In this document: positions 18,482-28,616 of the stretch, piece after piece
Numbering within the stretch: the stretch's first letter is position 1
Layout: each line of letters starts with the position of its first letter
NCBI RefSeq assembly: GCF_021730615.1
Contig: NZ_JAJLMN010000001.1
Location: 2,108,501-2,172,500 of the forward strand
Source of the DNA: Lichenibacterium dinghuense
GTDB lineage: Bacteria; Pseudomonadota; Alphaproteobacteria; Rhizobiales; Beijerinckiaceae
Direction: 5' to 3'
Length of the DNA stretch: 64,000 bases
The notes under the pieces: generated by a model
The model's input: the letters and a program-made list of their open reading frames with translations, nothing else
Databases searched by the model: none
What the model was told of the DNA's origin: nothing
Program-made: the position numbers and the translations under genes

Positions 18482-20266
18482 GTCGGATCCTCCATGTGCG
18501 TCGTTTGGCCAAGGCTGCGAAGTCTGAGCTATTCGGCGAGCGGGCGATCGGCAGGCGGGATGGGTGAACTTCGAAGGCGAGCCTCAGCGTCGCCGAGCCC
18601 TGCACGAGTCATGCGTCGCGCGTGCCTCGTCCCGGTGGTGTCCTTCCCGGTCCTTGGAAACGTGAGCGACATCGAACTAACTATCCCTCCAATCCGCTCG
18701 CGGCTCGCGGACGAACACGCCGATCGAGGATTGGTGGTCAGTACGGAGTGGGCGCGCGGTTCCGCTGACTGCGTGCCGCCTCCGTCCACCAAGCCAAGTC
18801 GTCGGCGAAGCGCGGAAAGTCGCGGGCCAGCGCCGCCCCGCCGTCGCCGACGATGCCGCCGTCCTCATCCAAGGCCTGCCCGACGTTGCCGACCGCCAGG
18901 GTACTAGCCCGCTTTATTCGTCCCGGCAGCGCCGTGGTGGGCTACACTCGTCTCGAATGCTACTGACAGGTGAGCGGGCAAGCGCCGACGCTGCCGGGGG
19001 TCAACGGCGGTGGGGTCGGGCTGGTTTCGGACGGTGAGGGGTTGGCGGGAGGGGTTCGATGACGGGGGCGTGGTGCCCCGTCGGTCACGTCGCCAAGCTT
19101 GGAATGCGGATGAGGACGAGGCGCAGGATGGCCTGAACCGGGCAGGCGGTCGGCAGATGGACGCGGATCTGCGTCTTCATCTCGACGACGCGGGCCGCGA
19201 TCTTGATCAGGCGCAGGCGCAAGGTGTCGAACTGGACGACGCGCCATTCGGAGCGCTTGGGCATGGCGGCGCGCAGCCCCCACAGCAGCCAGTAGGCCCC
19301 GGCGTGGAGAAACAGCCGGAACTGGTTGGCGACGGCCTTTGTGCAGGACGTGCGATCGGCGGCGAGGTGTGTCTTCCAGGCCTTGATGTGGTTTTCGGCC
19401 CTGCCGCGTCGGCAGTAGATCTTTTCGTAGAGCGCCTTGGACCGGCCGACGAGGTCGGTGACGACGAAGCGCGTGTCGGTGCCCTGATCCCCCGTCTCCA
19501 CGCGGGCGATGATGCGTTCCGTCCGGCTCCAGGAGGCGGCGCCGTCGTAGAAGTCGGTGAAGCGCCGCACCTTGTCGATGCCGCCCTTGGCGGCGAAGCG
19601 GGGACGCCGCCTGGACCTCCAGCCCGACGACGTGCCTGCGCAGTGTCGCGCTGGTGGGCACGCCCAGCATGAAGCGCACGTCCATGGCCCGGCACAGGTC
19701 GATCACCTCCGGCACGCCATAGTGGCCGTCGGCGCGCACCAGGATCTCGGTGCGAGGCCAGTGGGAGCGGATGGCGTGGATGAGCCGGCGCAGGTGGCCG
19801 CGGATCTCGACGCCCTTGGGCCGTTTGGCCGGACGCAGCACGGCCGCCACGAACCGGCCTTCGCCATCGAAAACCACGATGGGCTGGAAGCCGTACTCGT
19901 CGTGGTGGGCATTGAACAGACGGAGTTGCTGACCGCCGTGTACCGCATCGAACGTGTCGTCGATGTCCAGCACGATCCGTTGGGGCACCTGCCGGAACGA
20001 AGTGCAGTACAGGTCCACCATGGCGCGTCCCATGCGCAGCAGGGCACGCACGTCGGCCATGTTCTCCAGCCGCGAGATCGTCGGCTGCGAGGCGAGATCG
20101 CGTCCCGAAGGCGCGATTGCAGATTCCGACGAAGCCGGCCGGGTATTCCGATTTTCAAGCCGGCCAGCATTCCAACATGAAGCCGGCCACCGTTCCGATC
20201 TGAAGCCGGCCACGGCGATGGCGCCCCGCTGGTCGGGTTCGTAGATCGGTCGAGGAGTGTTTCGGG

Positions 20267-21010
20267 TCAAGCCAGCTGGTCGGCAGGGCGGTGCTTGCGC
20301 AGGCTGTCGCCGGACAACGCGATCCGGTAGGCGTTGTGGATCAGGCGGTCCAGCACGGCATCGGCCAGGGTCGGGATGGCGATCATCTCGTACCAGCGGT
20401 CGACCGGCACCTGGCTGGTGATCAGCACCGAGCCGGCGTCGTAGCGGTCCTCCACGATCTCCAGAAGGTCGCGCGCCTGCTCGGCGCTGAGGGGCTCAGG
20501 GCCCCAATCGTCGAGGATCAGCAGCCTGGCGCGGGCGAGCTGCTTGAGCAGTTTGGCATAGCGGCCGTCGCCGCGCGCCAGACCGAGCGCCGCGAACAGG
20601 CGCGGCACACGGTAGTACAGGACCGACAGGTCCTCCCGGCAGGCCTTCTGGCCGAGCGCGCAGGCGAGCCAGCTTTTGCCGACACCGCACGGCCCGGTGA
20701 TCACCAGGTTGCGCCGGCTTCGGATCCAGTCGCAGCCGGACAGCTTGAGGAACAGGGCACGGTCGAGGCCGCGATGGGCGCGGTAGTCGACATCCTCGAC
20801 GCTGGCCGGATGGCGCAGGTGGGCGGCGCGGGCGCGGGTTTCGAAGCGCTTCTGCTCGCGCAGGGTCTTCTCGTGCTCCAGGATGATGCCGAGCCACTCG
20901 GCGTGCGTCAGCGCCTGCGCTTCCGGGTTCCCGTCCAGGGTCTTGTAGCCCTGCGCCATGCCGTGCAGGCCGAGGCCGTGCAGAAGTTCGAGTGTGGGAT
21001 GAGCAAGCAT
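20267..21010 (-). CDS. istB: IS21 helper ATPase IstB (copy 2)
   Basis: The 247-aa AAA+ protein has Walker A ITGPCGVGKSW, Walker B LLILDDWGPEPL and the region SVLITSQVPVDRWYE, all typical for IstB. It starts at ATG 21010, 14 bp after the istA stop, and ends with HRPADQLA. It looks intact. It differs clearly in sequence from the other two IstB proteins here, so the three IS21 elements are different types, not recent copies of one. Confidence 0.95.
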   Translation of the reverse strand: MLAHPTLELLHGLGLHGMAQGYKTLDGNPEAQALTHAEWLGIILEHEKTLREQKRFETRARAAHLRHPASVEDVDYRAHRGLDRALFLKLSGCDWIRSRRNLVITGPCGVGKSWLACALGQKACREDLSVLYYRVPRLFAALGLARGDGRYAKLLKQLARARLLILDDWGPEPLSAEQARDLLEIVEDRYDAGSVLITSQVPVDRWYEMIAIPTLADAVLDRLIHNAYRIALSGDSLRKHRPADQLA

Positions 21011-21024
21011 CGTCAAGTCTCCTA

Positions 21025-22562
21025 TCAGTGGAAGTAGCCTGCGCCGCGCAGGTTCGGATGATCGATGATCTTCGTCGTTTCTGTTATTCGAGACTTTCGG
21101 TCGAGGTTGTTGGCAATGATGGAGGCGATGCTCTTGTAGGTGAGCGCACCGATGGCCGTGGCCCGGGCGGAGATGGCCTCGGCCCGAGCTGGGGCGAGGC
21201 CGCGAAACAGGCGCAGCACGCCCAGGCAGGTGCGGAAGCCCTGCTCGGGATGGGGACGCCCGCGCAGGATGGCGATGACGAGGCCCTCGGTTTCGGGGCC
21301 GATCTCCCGGCCCCAGCGCTCGAAGCGGGCCGGCGTCCATTCCGCGTAGCGCCGGTGAGCGCTCGGCATGTGCTCGACGTCGGTGCCGTGCCGGGCGCCG
21401 CCATAACGCCGGTCGTGGGCGGCGACGCGCTGGCCGCGGTGGAACACCTCCACGGTGCGCTCCGTCAGGCGCACGTCCACCTGCTCGCGGATCAGCGCAT
21501 GGGGCACCGAGTACAGGAAGCCGGCAGCCTCGACGTGGTAGTCGAGGTTGACCCGTGCCAGCCGCCACTCGGCAAAGACGTAGGGTGCCGACGGCAGGGG
21601 TAGCAGGGCGGCCCGCTCCACGGCCTCGAACAGCGCCCGGCGCGTGGTGCCGAGGCGGCGCATGGGGTGGGCGTTGATGCGCTCCACCATGGCCGCGATG
21701 GCGGCGTTGCACTCGGCCAGCGAGAAGAACGTCTGGGCCCGCAGGCGTCCCAGGATGTAGCTCTGGGCGAAGCGGACGCCGTTCTCCACCTTGGCCTTGT
21801 CGCGCGGCTTCCTCGGCCGGGCCGGCAGCACGCCGATGCCGTAGTGCTCGGCCATGGTGCCGTAGGAGCGATTGATCTCCGGATCGTAGAAGGACGCCTT
21901 GTTGATCCCGCTCTTGAGGTTGTCGGGCACCACCAGGCGCGGCACGCCGCCCAGAAAGTCGAACAGGCGCACGTGGGCGCCGATCCAGTCCGGCAGCGCC
22001 TGGGTCCACGTCGCCTCGGCGTAGGTGAGGTTGGAGGCGCCCAGCACCGCCACGAAGATCTCGGCCTGTCTCACCACGCCGGTGGCGGGATCGACGATGG
22101 GCACGCGCTTGCCGGAATAGTCGACGAACACCTTGTCGCCGGCGGCATGGTGTTGGCGCATCACCGGCGTGACACGGCGTTCGAACTCCTGTAAAGATCA
22201 CAGAAGCGCGAGTAACCGTAGCCGCCGGTCTCAGATACACGATACTCTTCCCAGAGAACCATCAGGTTGACGCCGGGCCTGCGCATCTCGCGCACCATCG
22301 ACGGCCAGTCTGGCTCGACGCGTCGTCTGACGCCTTGCTTCACGCCGACGCGGTCGAACAGCCGCTGTTCGAGGACGGCGTCGGTGATCTCTTCATCGAT
22401 CGGCCAAGCCAAGCCCGCCGCTGACGCACGGGCGAGGTTGTCCTGGACGGTGGACCGCGCGATGCCGAGCGTTCGGCCGATCTCGCGGGCGCTCACCCCG
22501 TCGCGGGCGAGCCGGAGCATGTGTCGGATCTGTCGCATCGTCAGCTCTCTCCTGGCCGGCAT
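21025..22562 (-). pseudogene. istA: IS21 transposase IstA, one frameshift (copy 2)
   Basis: From 22562 the frame encodes the DNA-binding N-terminus (MRQIRHMLRLARDGVSAREIGRTLG, with a second helix-turn-helix SARSTVQD-like region) up to GYSRFCDLYR. There one G appears to be missing (about 22188), and translation stops at SSNAVSRR. In the next frame EFERRVTPVMRQHHAAGDK follows directly, with the catalytic core VFVDYSGKRVPIV, VVPDNLKSGINKA and KPRDKAKVENGVR, ending at 21025. The repaired product would be about 512 aa. A single lesion means it could be recent or an assembly artefact. Confidence 0.85.
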
Positions 22563-23579
22563 CCCGATCTCCTCGCGTGGGGGGGCGAGGCAGGGTGCCG
22601 CGGTTGCTGACCTGCGGGGACGCTATTGCCGGATCAGGGTGGCCGGCTTCATCTCGGAACGGTGGCCGGCATCAAATCGGAATGGCGGCCGGCTTCATCT
22701 CGGAATCAGTGGCCGGCTTCGATCGGAATCCGCACGCGATCCCCTGCGCCATCTTGAACACGGGATCGTGACGCAAGCTCGTGGCATCATTGCCGTCCTC
22801 GTAGCCGGCCGCGATCATCAGCATGCGGAAGCGGATCATGTCGGCCAGGGAATGGGAGACCAGCGCCGGATCGCGCGGGTCGACCAGGCACCCGGCCAAG
22901 CGCTCCGCCACGCCAAGCCGGCTCTCGACCTCGCGCAGCACCAGCACGCCCGCGTCCGACGACAACGCGCCCCCGTCGAAGAAGGCCTTCACGGCGCGGC
23001 CTGCGACAGGTGACAAGCCGGGCAACGGCAACGTAGGATCGTCCATGGCGGGTGCGGCTTCCGTGATGCGGATCGGACTGGTTTCAGCACCCAAATCCTA
23101 AACTGCACCAACGCGTTGGGCTACACCCGCCACCTCACAAACGAATTTTTCGGGCTAGAAACAACGACCATGCCCATCTCCGACAAGATGCCGTGCCAAG
23201 CCAGCCCCGACCGGACGCCGGCAGAACGGCCCGCCGAGTAGCTGGCGACTGCGGCCGGGCGCCAGAACCACTCCTCGAGGAAATGGTCCGTCAAGTTCTT
23301 GAGGCCGGGCTGGACGCTCCAGTTGTACTCGCCCGTCACGAAGACGAAGGCGTCGGCCGCTCGAATCCGGCTTGCCAGCGCCTGCAGCGCGCCCGGCGCC
23401 GTTCCGGGAGGATATTCCTTGTACATGCGATCGAGCATCGGCAAACCGATCTCCCTGGCATCGACCAGTTCCGGATGCGCGCCGCGCTCAGTGAACGCAC
23501 GCACCAAGTGCTTGGCGAGGCGAATACCCTGTCTGTCCGTTCTGTAGGAACCATAGAAGACCAGGATGGTGTCTGGCAT

Positions 23580-24169
23580 GGACGATCTCCTTGTTCGAGA
23601 ATAACGGCATTCTGCTCGCCCCGCGATCCGCGTCAGATTGGGGACAAACGCGAGGGGGCCACGTGTCACGTCGGGACCGAGCCTGCCCACGCGCATCGTA
23701 GAGCCGGCCTAGCCAACGCGATCGAAAACCAGCGACGCCTTCGTGATCCGGAACGATGATGCGTCCCTTGCGGACGCCGGCGGGGTGCAACGCCGGCATC
23801 GGCTCCATAACTCGCTCGAGGGCGCCGAAGGTCCTGATGGCCGGCGGGTTCCGGTCGCGCCACGAAGCGAGGCGGCAACTCGTTCCAGTGGTTAGGCCGG
23901 CGGGGGTCGGCATACCGGTGCCTCCGCCAAGTCATCGCACGACGTCGATGGATCATCCGAGGCGACCTGCTTCGCCAGGCAACCTCCTCCGCCGCGAAGG
24001 AACGGTCGTTGGAGACCGGCGTCCGTGGTCGGAAGGGCATGGCTCCACGTTTCCTTCGGACGTAGCCGGTTCAAGCGCATGAGCCGAGGTTGCCCTTTTG
24101 GGCATCGACGCAGGTAGGGCAGCGTCGTCCCGCAGCGCGGAAAGCCGTCCGCTTTCGGTGGGAGGAGTC
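23580..24169. other. Intergenic region, no gene seen
   Basis: About 590 bp separate the divergent FMN reductase remnant and a LysR gene. Open frames are present on both strands but none shows a domain or a ribosome site. The segment nearest 24170 holds GGAGGAG, the ribosome binding site of the LysR gene. Confidence 0.45.
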
Positions 24170-25102
24170 ATGCAGGACCTCGATGGTCGTCATGCCGACG
24201 AGATGGCGGCCTTCCTCGCCGTCGCAGGCTCGTTGTCGTTCGTCGGCGCCGGTGGACGGCTCGGGCGCCATCCAACGGTCATCTCGAAGCGCGTGGCCGC
24301 GTTCGAACGCAGGTTGGGTGTGCGCCTCATCGAAAGGACGACGCGGACCGTGCGCCTCACCGAAGCAGGTGCGCGCCTCGCCGAGCGCTTGACGGCGGCG
24401 GGGGCTCTGGTCCGCGAGGCCGAGCAGGAGGTCTCGGCCGGAGCGACCGCGGTACAGGGAAGGCTGCGGATAGCCTTCCCGGAATCGATGGGTCGCATGT
24501 GGCTCGCGCCACGGCTCCCGACCTTCCTGCGGCGCCATCCGGCGTTGGAGGTCGAGGCTTTCTACAGCGAACGCTACGTGGACCTCGTGGCGGAGGGATT
24601 CGACGCCGCGGTCCGGATCGGGGTGCTCAAGGACAGTCGCCTCATCGCTCGGCGCCTGGGGCGGCTGCGGCGTATCCTCGGTGCCTCGCCCGAGTACGTT
24701 CGACGCCATGGTGAGCCGGCGACCCCGCTTGAACTCGCCGACCATAACTGCCTCGAGTTCACGCGTCTCGCATCCTACCCGGAATGGCGCCTGTCTGACG
24801 GCGTCAGGACCGAAGTCGTGGTCGCCCGAGGCTCGCTGCGTTCCAACGACAGCGGCGCTCTGCTGGATGCGGCGAGGGCCGGCACCGGCATTCTCGGGGC
24901 GGGCGAGTGGCTCATGGTCCGGGATTTCACGGCCGGCACGCTCGTACCGATCCTGCCCGGCTGGACGTTCGACGTGGACGGTGGTGTCTACCTGGTCCGG
25001 CCCTCGCTCCGCCTTGCGCCCGCGCGGACCGAGGCCTTCGCTGCTTGGTTGGGCGAGCAGTTCCGCCATGGCATGCCCTGGGACGACGTCGGTGCACACT
25101 GA
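24170..25102 (+). CDS. LysR-family transcriptional regulator
   Basis: The product is 310 aa. The N-terminal winged helix (MAAFLAVAGSLSFVGAGGRLGRHPTVISKRVAAFE) is followed by RRLGVRLIERTTRTVRLTEAG and an effector domain (GRLRIAFPESMGRMWLAP, DLVAEGFDAAVRIG). It matches the group of LysR proteins that often control nearby reductases and efflux functions. The start at ATG 24170 has GGAGGAG a few bases upstream. It is convergent with the permease gene at 25105 (2-bp gap) and divergent from the broken FMN reductase gene, which is its likely former target. Confidence 0.92.
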   Translation: MQDLDGRHADEMAAFLAVAGSLSFVGAGGRLGRHPTVISKRVAAFERRLGVRLIERTTRTVRLTEAGARLAERLTAAGALVREAEQEVSAGATAVQGRLRIAFPESMGRMWLAPRLPTFLRRHPALEVEAFYSERYVDLVAEGFDAAVRIGVLKDSRLIARRLGRLRRILGASPEYVRRHGEPATPLELADHNCLEFTRLASYPEWRLSDGVRTEVVVARGSLRSNDSGALLDAARAGTGILGAGEWLMVRDFTAGTLVPILPGWTFDVDGGVYLVRPSLRLAPARTEAFAAWLGEQFRHGMPWDDVGAH

Positions 25103-25104
25103 GG

Positions 25105-26052
25105 TCACCGCATCCACGCCGCGAACGCCACTCCGCCCACGGTCCGCAACGCGATGCCAAGGACGGCCCCTCCGACGGCGGGGAGCAAGGTCCGACCCAG
25201 GCGCGGTCCCGCGGAGATGAGGATGGCCACTCCGGGCAGATCCAGTGGATGGAGGAGGAACCCAGCCCCCTCGTTCACCATCGCCGCCCCGAACCGCCCT
25301 TCTCTGGCCAATCCGTCGACCACACCGAGCAGGGCCGTGCTTCCGGCGAGGTACTTCGTCAAGGTGGGCAGCACGAACCCCGGGTCCACACCGAGCGCGG
25401 CGAGCACCGGGGCGAGGAGACGCGTGAGTTCCCCGACGACGCCGGCGCGCTCCAATCCGAAGACGACAGCCAACGAAAGGAGCAACGTCGGGACGATGTT
25501 GACAACGATCTGAATGGCTTCCGCACCGCCCAGGTTGATGGTCCGGAGAAACGACGGCTTGGTCGCGGCCACCCTCTCGTAGAAGCTGGCGGCCACCAGC
25601 GCACCCGAGAGATGCCGACCGGACAGCCAGTACGTCGCCGCGGCCGCGACCAGGCCACCGAGCGCGGAGAAGGCGAGCGTGACGCCCGGCAGCAGGCCGC
25701 GCGCGGCCAGCGGGAAGGTGGCGTTGGCGGGCGCCATGGCGAGTACGGCGGCCAAGGCCGCCGCGAGGTGACGGTCCGAGGTGCCCTGGTCCTCCATCAA
25801 GGTGAGCGTCGGCAAGGGCGCGACGAAGCTGACGAAGCTGATCTGCAGCATGGCCAGGACCGCGAGTCCCGTCAGTCCGAACGGACGCGCGACCGGGGCG
25901 CACCACGCGACCAACCGATCCAGGATGCCGTGCACTTCCAGCAGGCGAAGGACGACCATCGTCACCACCATGATCGGCATCAGGGTGTAGAGGGCCAGTT
26001 CGATCGCACTGCGACCAGCTTGGAGGACGACGTCGACGAACGTGCCCATCAT
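25105..26052 (-). CDS. Nucleoside-recognition/gate-domain membrane protein (YjiH-like)
   Basis: The 315-aa protein is strongly hydrophobic with about eight predicted helices. Two gate-like repeats are visible: GLTGLAVLAMLQISFVSFVAPLP followed by MAPANATFPLAARG, and a second half with FVLPTLTKYLAGSTALLG. Gate-domain proteins include nucleoside transporters and SpmA/SpmB-like proteins; the solute here is unknown. The start ATG (26052) overlaps the stop of the upstream quinone oxidoreductase gene by ATGATG, so the two are translationally coupled and likely work together. Confidence 0.7.
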   Translation of the reverse strand: MMGTFVDVVLQAGRSAIELALYTLMPIMVVTMVVLRLLEVHGILDRLVAWCAPVARPFGLTGLAVLAMLQISFVSFVAPLPTLTLMEDQGTSDRHLAAALAAVLAMAPANATFPLAARGLLPGVTLAFSALGGLVAAAATYWLSGRHLSGALVAASFYERVAATKPSFLRTINLGGAEAIQIVVNIVPTLLLSLAVVFGLERAGVVGELTRLLAPVLAALGVDPGFVLPTLTKYLAGSTALLGVVDGLAREGRFGAAMVNEGAGFLLHPLDLPGVAILISAGPRLGRTLLPAVGGAVLGIALRTVGGVAFAAWMR

Positions 26053-27023
26053 GGTTTGAGCACGATTGCGCCGGCCGACCTTCCACCTTCGAGCGCCGCG
26101 TGCGCCGCCGCCGCCTCGGCAAGGGGGTAGGCTCTCCAGATCGCCGGTCGGATGGTGCCGTCCGACGCGGCGGCGAAGACGTCCCCGGCACGCCGACGAT
26201 ACTCGCCGAGTTCGGTGGCGTGCGCCGCGAGGCCAGGTCGCGTCAGGAACAGTGATCCCTTGGCGTTCAGGGTGCCGACCGCGACGGGGTCGGGCGTTCC
26301 GCTCGAAGCGCCGAGCGAGACCATCAGCCCGCGAGGGCGAACGCTGTCGATCGAGGCGGAGAAGGTGAGCTTGCCGATCCCGTCGTAGACCACGTCCGCC
26401 TTCCGGCCAGCCGTGAGGCGGGCCACCTCCGCGGGAAGGTCGCAAGTCCCCCAAACGAGCACGGCATCGCAGCCCGCCGCCCGCGCGCGATCCAGACTGG
26501 CTTCCCTGGACACCACCCCGATCACGGTCGCACCCAGGGCTTTCGCCCAGGTAGCCATGATCCGGCCGAGCGCGCCCCCGACGCCGTAGAGCAGCACGAC
26601 GGTACCCTGGACGACCGGGTAGGTATCGTGCAGGAGATAATGAGCGGTCACCCCTTTGAAGAGCACCGCCGCCGCTTCGTCGGCGGTCAACGCATCCGGG
26701 ACCCGGATGAGGCGCTCCGCCGGATAGAGTCGACCGGTGGCGTAGCTTCCGACCGGCCCGAGAATGTAGGCGACGCGGTCACCGACCGCGACGTTCCGCA
26801 CATCGTGCCCGACCGCCGCCACGCGACCCGCCGCCTCCAGACCAAGACCGTTGGGGAGCGCCAACGGGACAGCGCCGTTCCGTTGCGTGACGTCGAGGTA
26901 ATTGACCCCGATCGCTTCCTGCTCGATCCAAACTTCGCCGGATCCCGGCTGGCGTTCTTCGACGGTCTCAGCCCTGAGCACGTCGGGCCCGCCCGTCTCT
27001 GTCATTCGGATAGCAGTCGCCAT
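26049..27023 (-). CDS. NADPH:quinone oxidoreductase-like MDR protein
   Basis: The 324-aa protein has the quinone oxidoreductase layout: an N-terminal GroES-like domain (IGVNYLDVTQRNG, NGLGLEAAGRVAAVG, VGDRVAYI) and the nucleotide motif LLYGVGGALGRIMATWAK in the Rossmann domain. It has no zinc-binding cysteines, so it should be an NADPH-dependent quinone or enone reductase of the QOR (qorA) type. The start at ATG 27023 has GGAGGT upstream. It forms a two-gene operon with the membrane protein downstream. Confidence 0.9.
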   Translation of the reverse strand: MATAIRMTETGGPDVLRAETVEERQPGSGEVWIEQEAIGVNYLDVTQRNGAVPLALPNGLGLEAAGRVAAVGHDVRNVAVGDRVAYILGPVGSYATGRLYPAERLIRVPDALTADEAAAVLFKGVTAHYLLHDTYPVVQGTVVLLYGVGGALGRIMATWAKALGATVIGVVSREASLDRARAAGCDAVLVWGTCDLPAEVARLTAGRKADVVYDGIGKLTFSASIDSVRPRGLMVSLGASSGTPDPVAVGTLNAKGSLFLTRPGLAAHATELGEYRRRAGDVFAAASDGTIRPAIWRAYPLAEAAAAHAALEGGRSAGAIVLKP

Positions 27024-27315
27024 GTCCCGACCTCCAATCGATGTGCCAAGGATCTGATGCCATCCCACGTCGCGACAATTTGGAGATGGTGCAGGGGACA
27101 ACTGCACGACAGGCAGCAATCGTATGTCCTCGACTGGCTTGCGCGGAAGGAGCGCTCACCCGCATCCGCCCAAGAACAGCGATCGCGCAGTGCGCCTGAT
27201 CCCCGGCAAACGACGAGCGGCCGACTGCTCACTTGCAGGCGGGACCGAATCGCCCGGCGACGGATCTCGCCGAGGCGGGGTAGCGTCCACGGAAGTGGTG
27301 GGGATTGTGGAGTTG

Positions 27316-27357
27316 GGGCGGCGGGCGGAGCTCCGCACATAGCGGAGCCCGCCGCCC
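27316..27357. repeat. Strong hairpin inside IS256 left end
   Basis: GGGGCGGCGGG and CTCCGC on the left pair with GCGGAG and CCCGCCGCCCC on the right around the loop ACATA, with a 5-nt bulge. The hairpin lies between the IS end and the transposase start. It may terminate or shield transcription entering from outside the element. Confidence 0.65.
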
Positions 27358-27422
27358 CCGGGTGGCCACCGTGCCTCTGGCTAGGATCGGGTTGCGACGT
27401 TCGAAACCGACCGGAGAACACG

Positions 27423-28616
27423 ATGACCGACGACACCATGCCACTGTTGGACGCGCTGCTGAAGCGCGGCGGGGGCGACTTCATGAAGAGCCTGGCCGAG
27501 GAGGTGCTGGCACGGCTGATGGCCTTCGATGTGGAGGGTCAGATCGGGGCGGCGCGCTTCGAGCGCAGCGAGGCGCGCACCACGCAGCGCAACGGCTACC
27601 GGCCGCGCGCCTTCGACACGCGTCTGGGCACGCTGGAGCTGAAGATCCCGAAGCTGCGCAAGGGGTCGTACTTCCCAGCATTCCTTGAGCCGCGCCGCAC
27701 GACCGAGCAGGCGCTCGTGGCCGTGATCCAGGAGGCGTGGATCAAGGGCGTGTCGACCCGCAAGGTGGACGATCTCGTGCAGGCGATGGGCATCGAGGGC
27801 ATCTCGAAGAGCCAAGTGTCGGAGCTGTGCGCCGGCATCGACGGGCGGGTGAACTCCTTCCTGGAGCGGCCGATCGAGGGCGAATGGACGTATCTCTGGC
27901 TCGACGCGACCTACCTGAAGGTGCGCGAGGACGGGCGCGTGGTGTCGATCGCGGCCATAATCGCCACGGCGGTGAACACCGACGGCCGGCGCGAGATTTT
28001 GGGCCTCGGCCTGGGTCCGTCCGAGGCCGCGGTGTTCTGGCTCGACTTTCTCAGGAGCCTGGAGCGGCGCGGCCTCAAGGGCGTCAAGCTGGTGATCTCG
28101 GACGCGCACGAGGGGCTGAAGGCGGCCATCGCCCAGGTGTTCAAGGCGACGTGGCAGAGGTGCCGCGTGCACTTCATGAGGAACGCCTTGGCTTATGTAC
28201 CGAAGGCACAGCACCAGATGGTGGCGGCGGCGATCCGGACAGTGTTCATGCAGGCCGACCATGGCATGGCCTCCACCGTTTGGAGGCAAGTCGCCGATCA
28301 ACTGCGGGCGAGACTACCGAAGCTGGCTGCATTGATGGACGAAGCCGAGGCGGACGTGATCGCCTTCATGGCCTATCCCAAGTCACACTGGCCGAAGCTG
28401 CACAGCACAAATCCGATCGAGCGGCTGAACAAGGAGGTGAAGCGCCGCGCCGACGTCGTCGGCATCTTCCCCAACGAGGCCTCGATCCGGCGCCTCGTCG
28501 GTGCGATCTTGCTGGAGCAGAACGACGAGTGGCAGCTCCAGCACCGTTATATGACCCTGGAAACCATGGCGGGCCGCGGCGACGAGCCAACGACCGCTCT
28601 TCTCAAGGCAGCCTGA
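27423..28616 (+). CDS. IS256-family transposase
   Basis: The 397-aa protein is full length for this family. It has an N-terminal DNA-binding region (RTTQRNGYRPRAFDTRLG), then the DDE core: Asp in YLWLDATYLKVRE, Asp in KLVISDAHEGLKAAI with the C/H motif RCRVHFMRN, and Glu in STNPIERLNKEVKRR. It starts at ATG 27423. Nothing looks damaged, so it could be active. It borders the low-GC island on its left side. Confidence 0.95.
   Translation: MTDDTMPLLDALLKRGGGDFMKSLAEEVLARLMAFDVEGQIGAARFERSEARTTQRNGYRPRAFDTRLGTLELKIPKLRKGSYFPAFLEPRRTTEQALVAVIQEAWIKGVSTRKVDDLVQAMGIEGISKSQVSELCAGIDGRVNSFLERPIEGEWTYLWLDATYLKVREDGRVVSIAAIIATAVNTDGRREILGLGLGPSEAAVFWLDFLRSLERRGLKGVKLVISDAHEGLKAAIAQVFKATWQRCRVHFMRNALAYVPKAQHQMVAAAIRTVFMQADHGMASTVWRQVADQLRARLPKLAALMDEAEADVIAFMAYPKSHWPKLHSTNPIERLNKEVKRRADVVGIFPNEASIRRLVGAILLEQNDEWQLQHRYMTLETMAGRGDEPTTALLKAA

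Larger units (their letters stand above)
20118..22734. mobile_element. IS21-family element (copy 2), nested in IS1380
   Basis: The element is 2617 bp. Left end TGCAGATTCCGACGAAGCCGG and right end (complement TGCGGATTCCGATCGAAGC) are inverted repeats. Several internal copies of a GGCCGGCTTCATCTCGGAA-type repeat lie near both ends. The 6-bp target duplication ATCGCG (complement CGCGAT at 20112-20117 and 22735-22740) is exact. Confidence 0.94.
19085..23094 (-). pseudogene. IS1380-family transposase, interrupted and frameshifted
   Basis: The N-terminal part (from about 23094, a TTG start) contains FFDGGALSSDAGVLVLREVE and SLRHDPVFKMAQGIA, then is cut by an IS21. The protein resumes past 20118 as PSGRDLASQPTISRLENM, VLDIDDTFDAVHGGQQ (a catalytic Asp region) and ILVRADGHYGVPEVI. 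Joining across one ATCGCG copy restores the frame exactly. A further lesion near 19600 (one extra C) shifts the frame. The expected continuation VRRFTDFYDGAASWSRTERI and CRRGRAENHIKAWKTHLAADRTS (Glu and Lys of the core) reads in the other frame to 19085. The transposase is dead twice over. Confidence 0.9.
18908..23154. mobile_element. IS1380-family element carrying a nested IS21
   Basis: The ends CCCGCTTTATTCG (18908) and, on the other strand, CCCGAAAAATTCG (23154) are inverted repeats. CTAG is duplicated at 18904-18907 and 23155-23158. A 4-bp duplication is typical for IS1380. Without the nested IS21 and its duplication the element is about 1624 bp, the usual size. Confidence 0.93.
18738..23579 (-). 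pseudogene. NADPH-dependent FMN reductase split by IS1380 (with nested IS21)
   Basis: The 5' part starts at ATG 23579 (MPDTILVFYGSYRTDRQGIR) and shows the flavodoxin-like fold with FVFVTGEYNWSVQPGLKN, ending at VVVSS where an IS1380 begins. The 3' part lies beyond the IS and reads, on the same strand from 18903, TLAVGNVGQALDEDGG ... FPRFADDLAWWTEAARSQ to a TGA at 18738-18740. Joining the two with one CTAG gives 196 aa without a stop, a normal length. The family transfers electrons from NADPH to FMN or quinones. The present 5' fragment could still make a truncated product ending in IS-encoded residues. Confidence 0.93.

Noticed and set aside
20267-22240. A 657-codon frame joining istB with sequence across istA
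   Set aside because: Its upstream two thirds are out of frame with IstA; only the last 247 codons are a real IstB.
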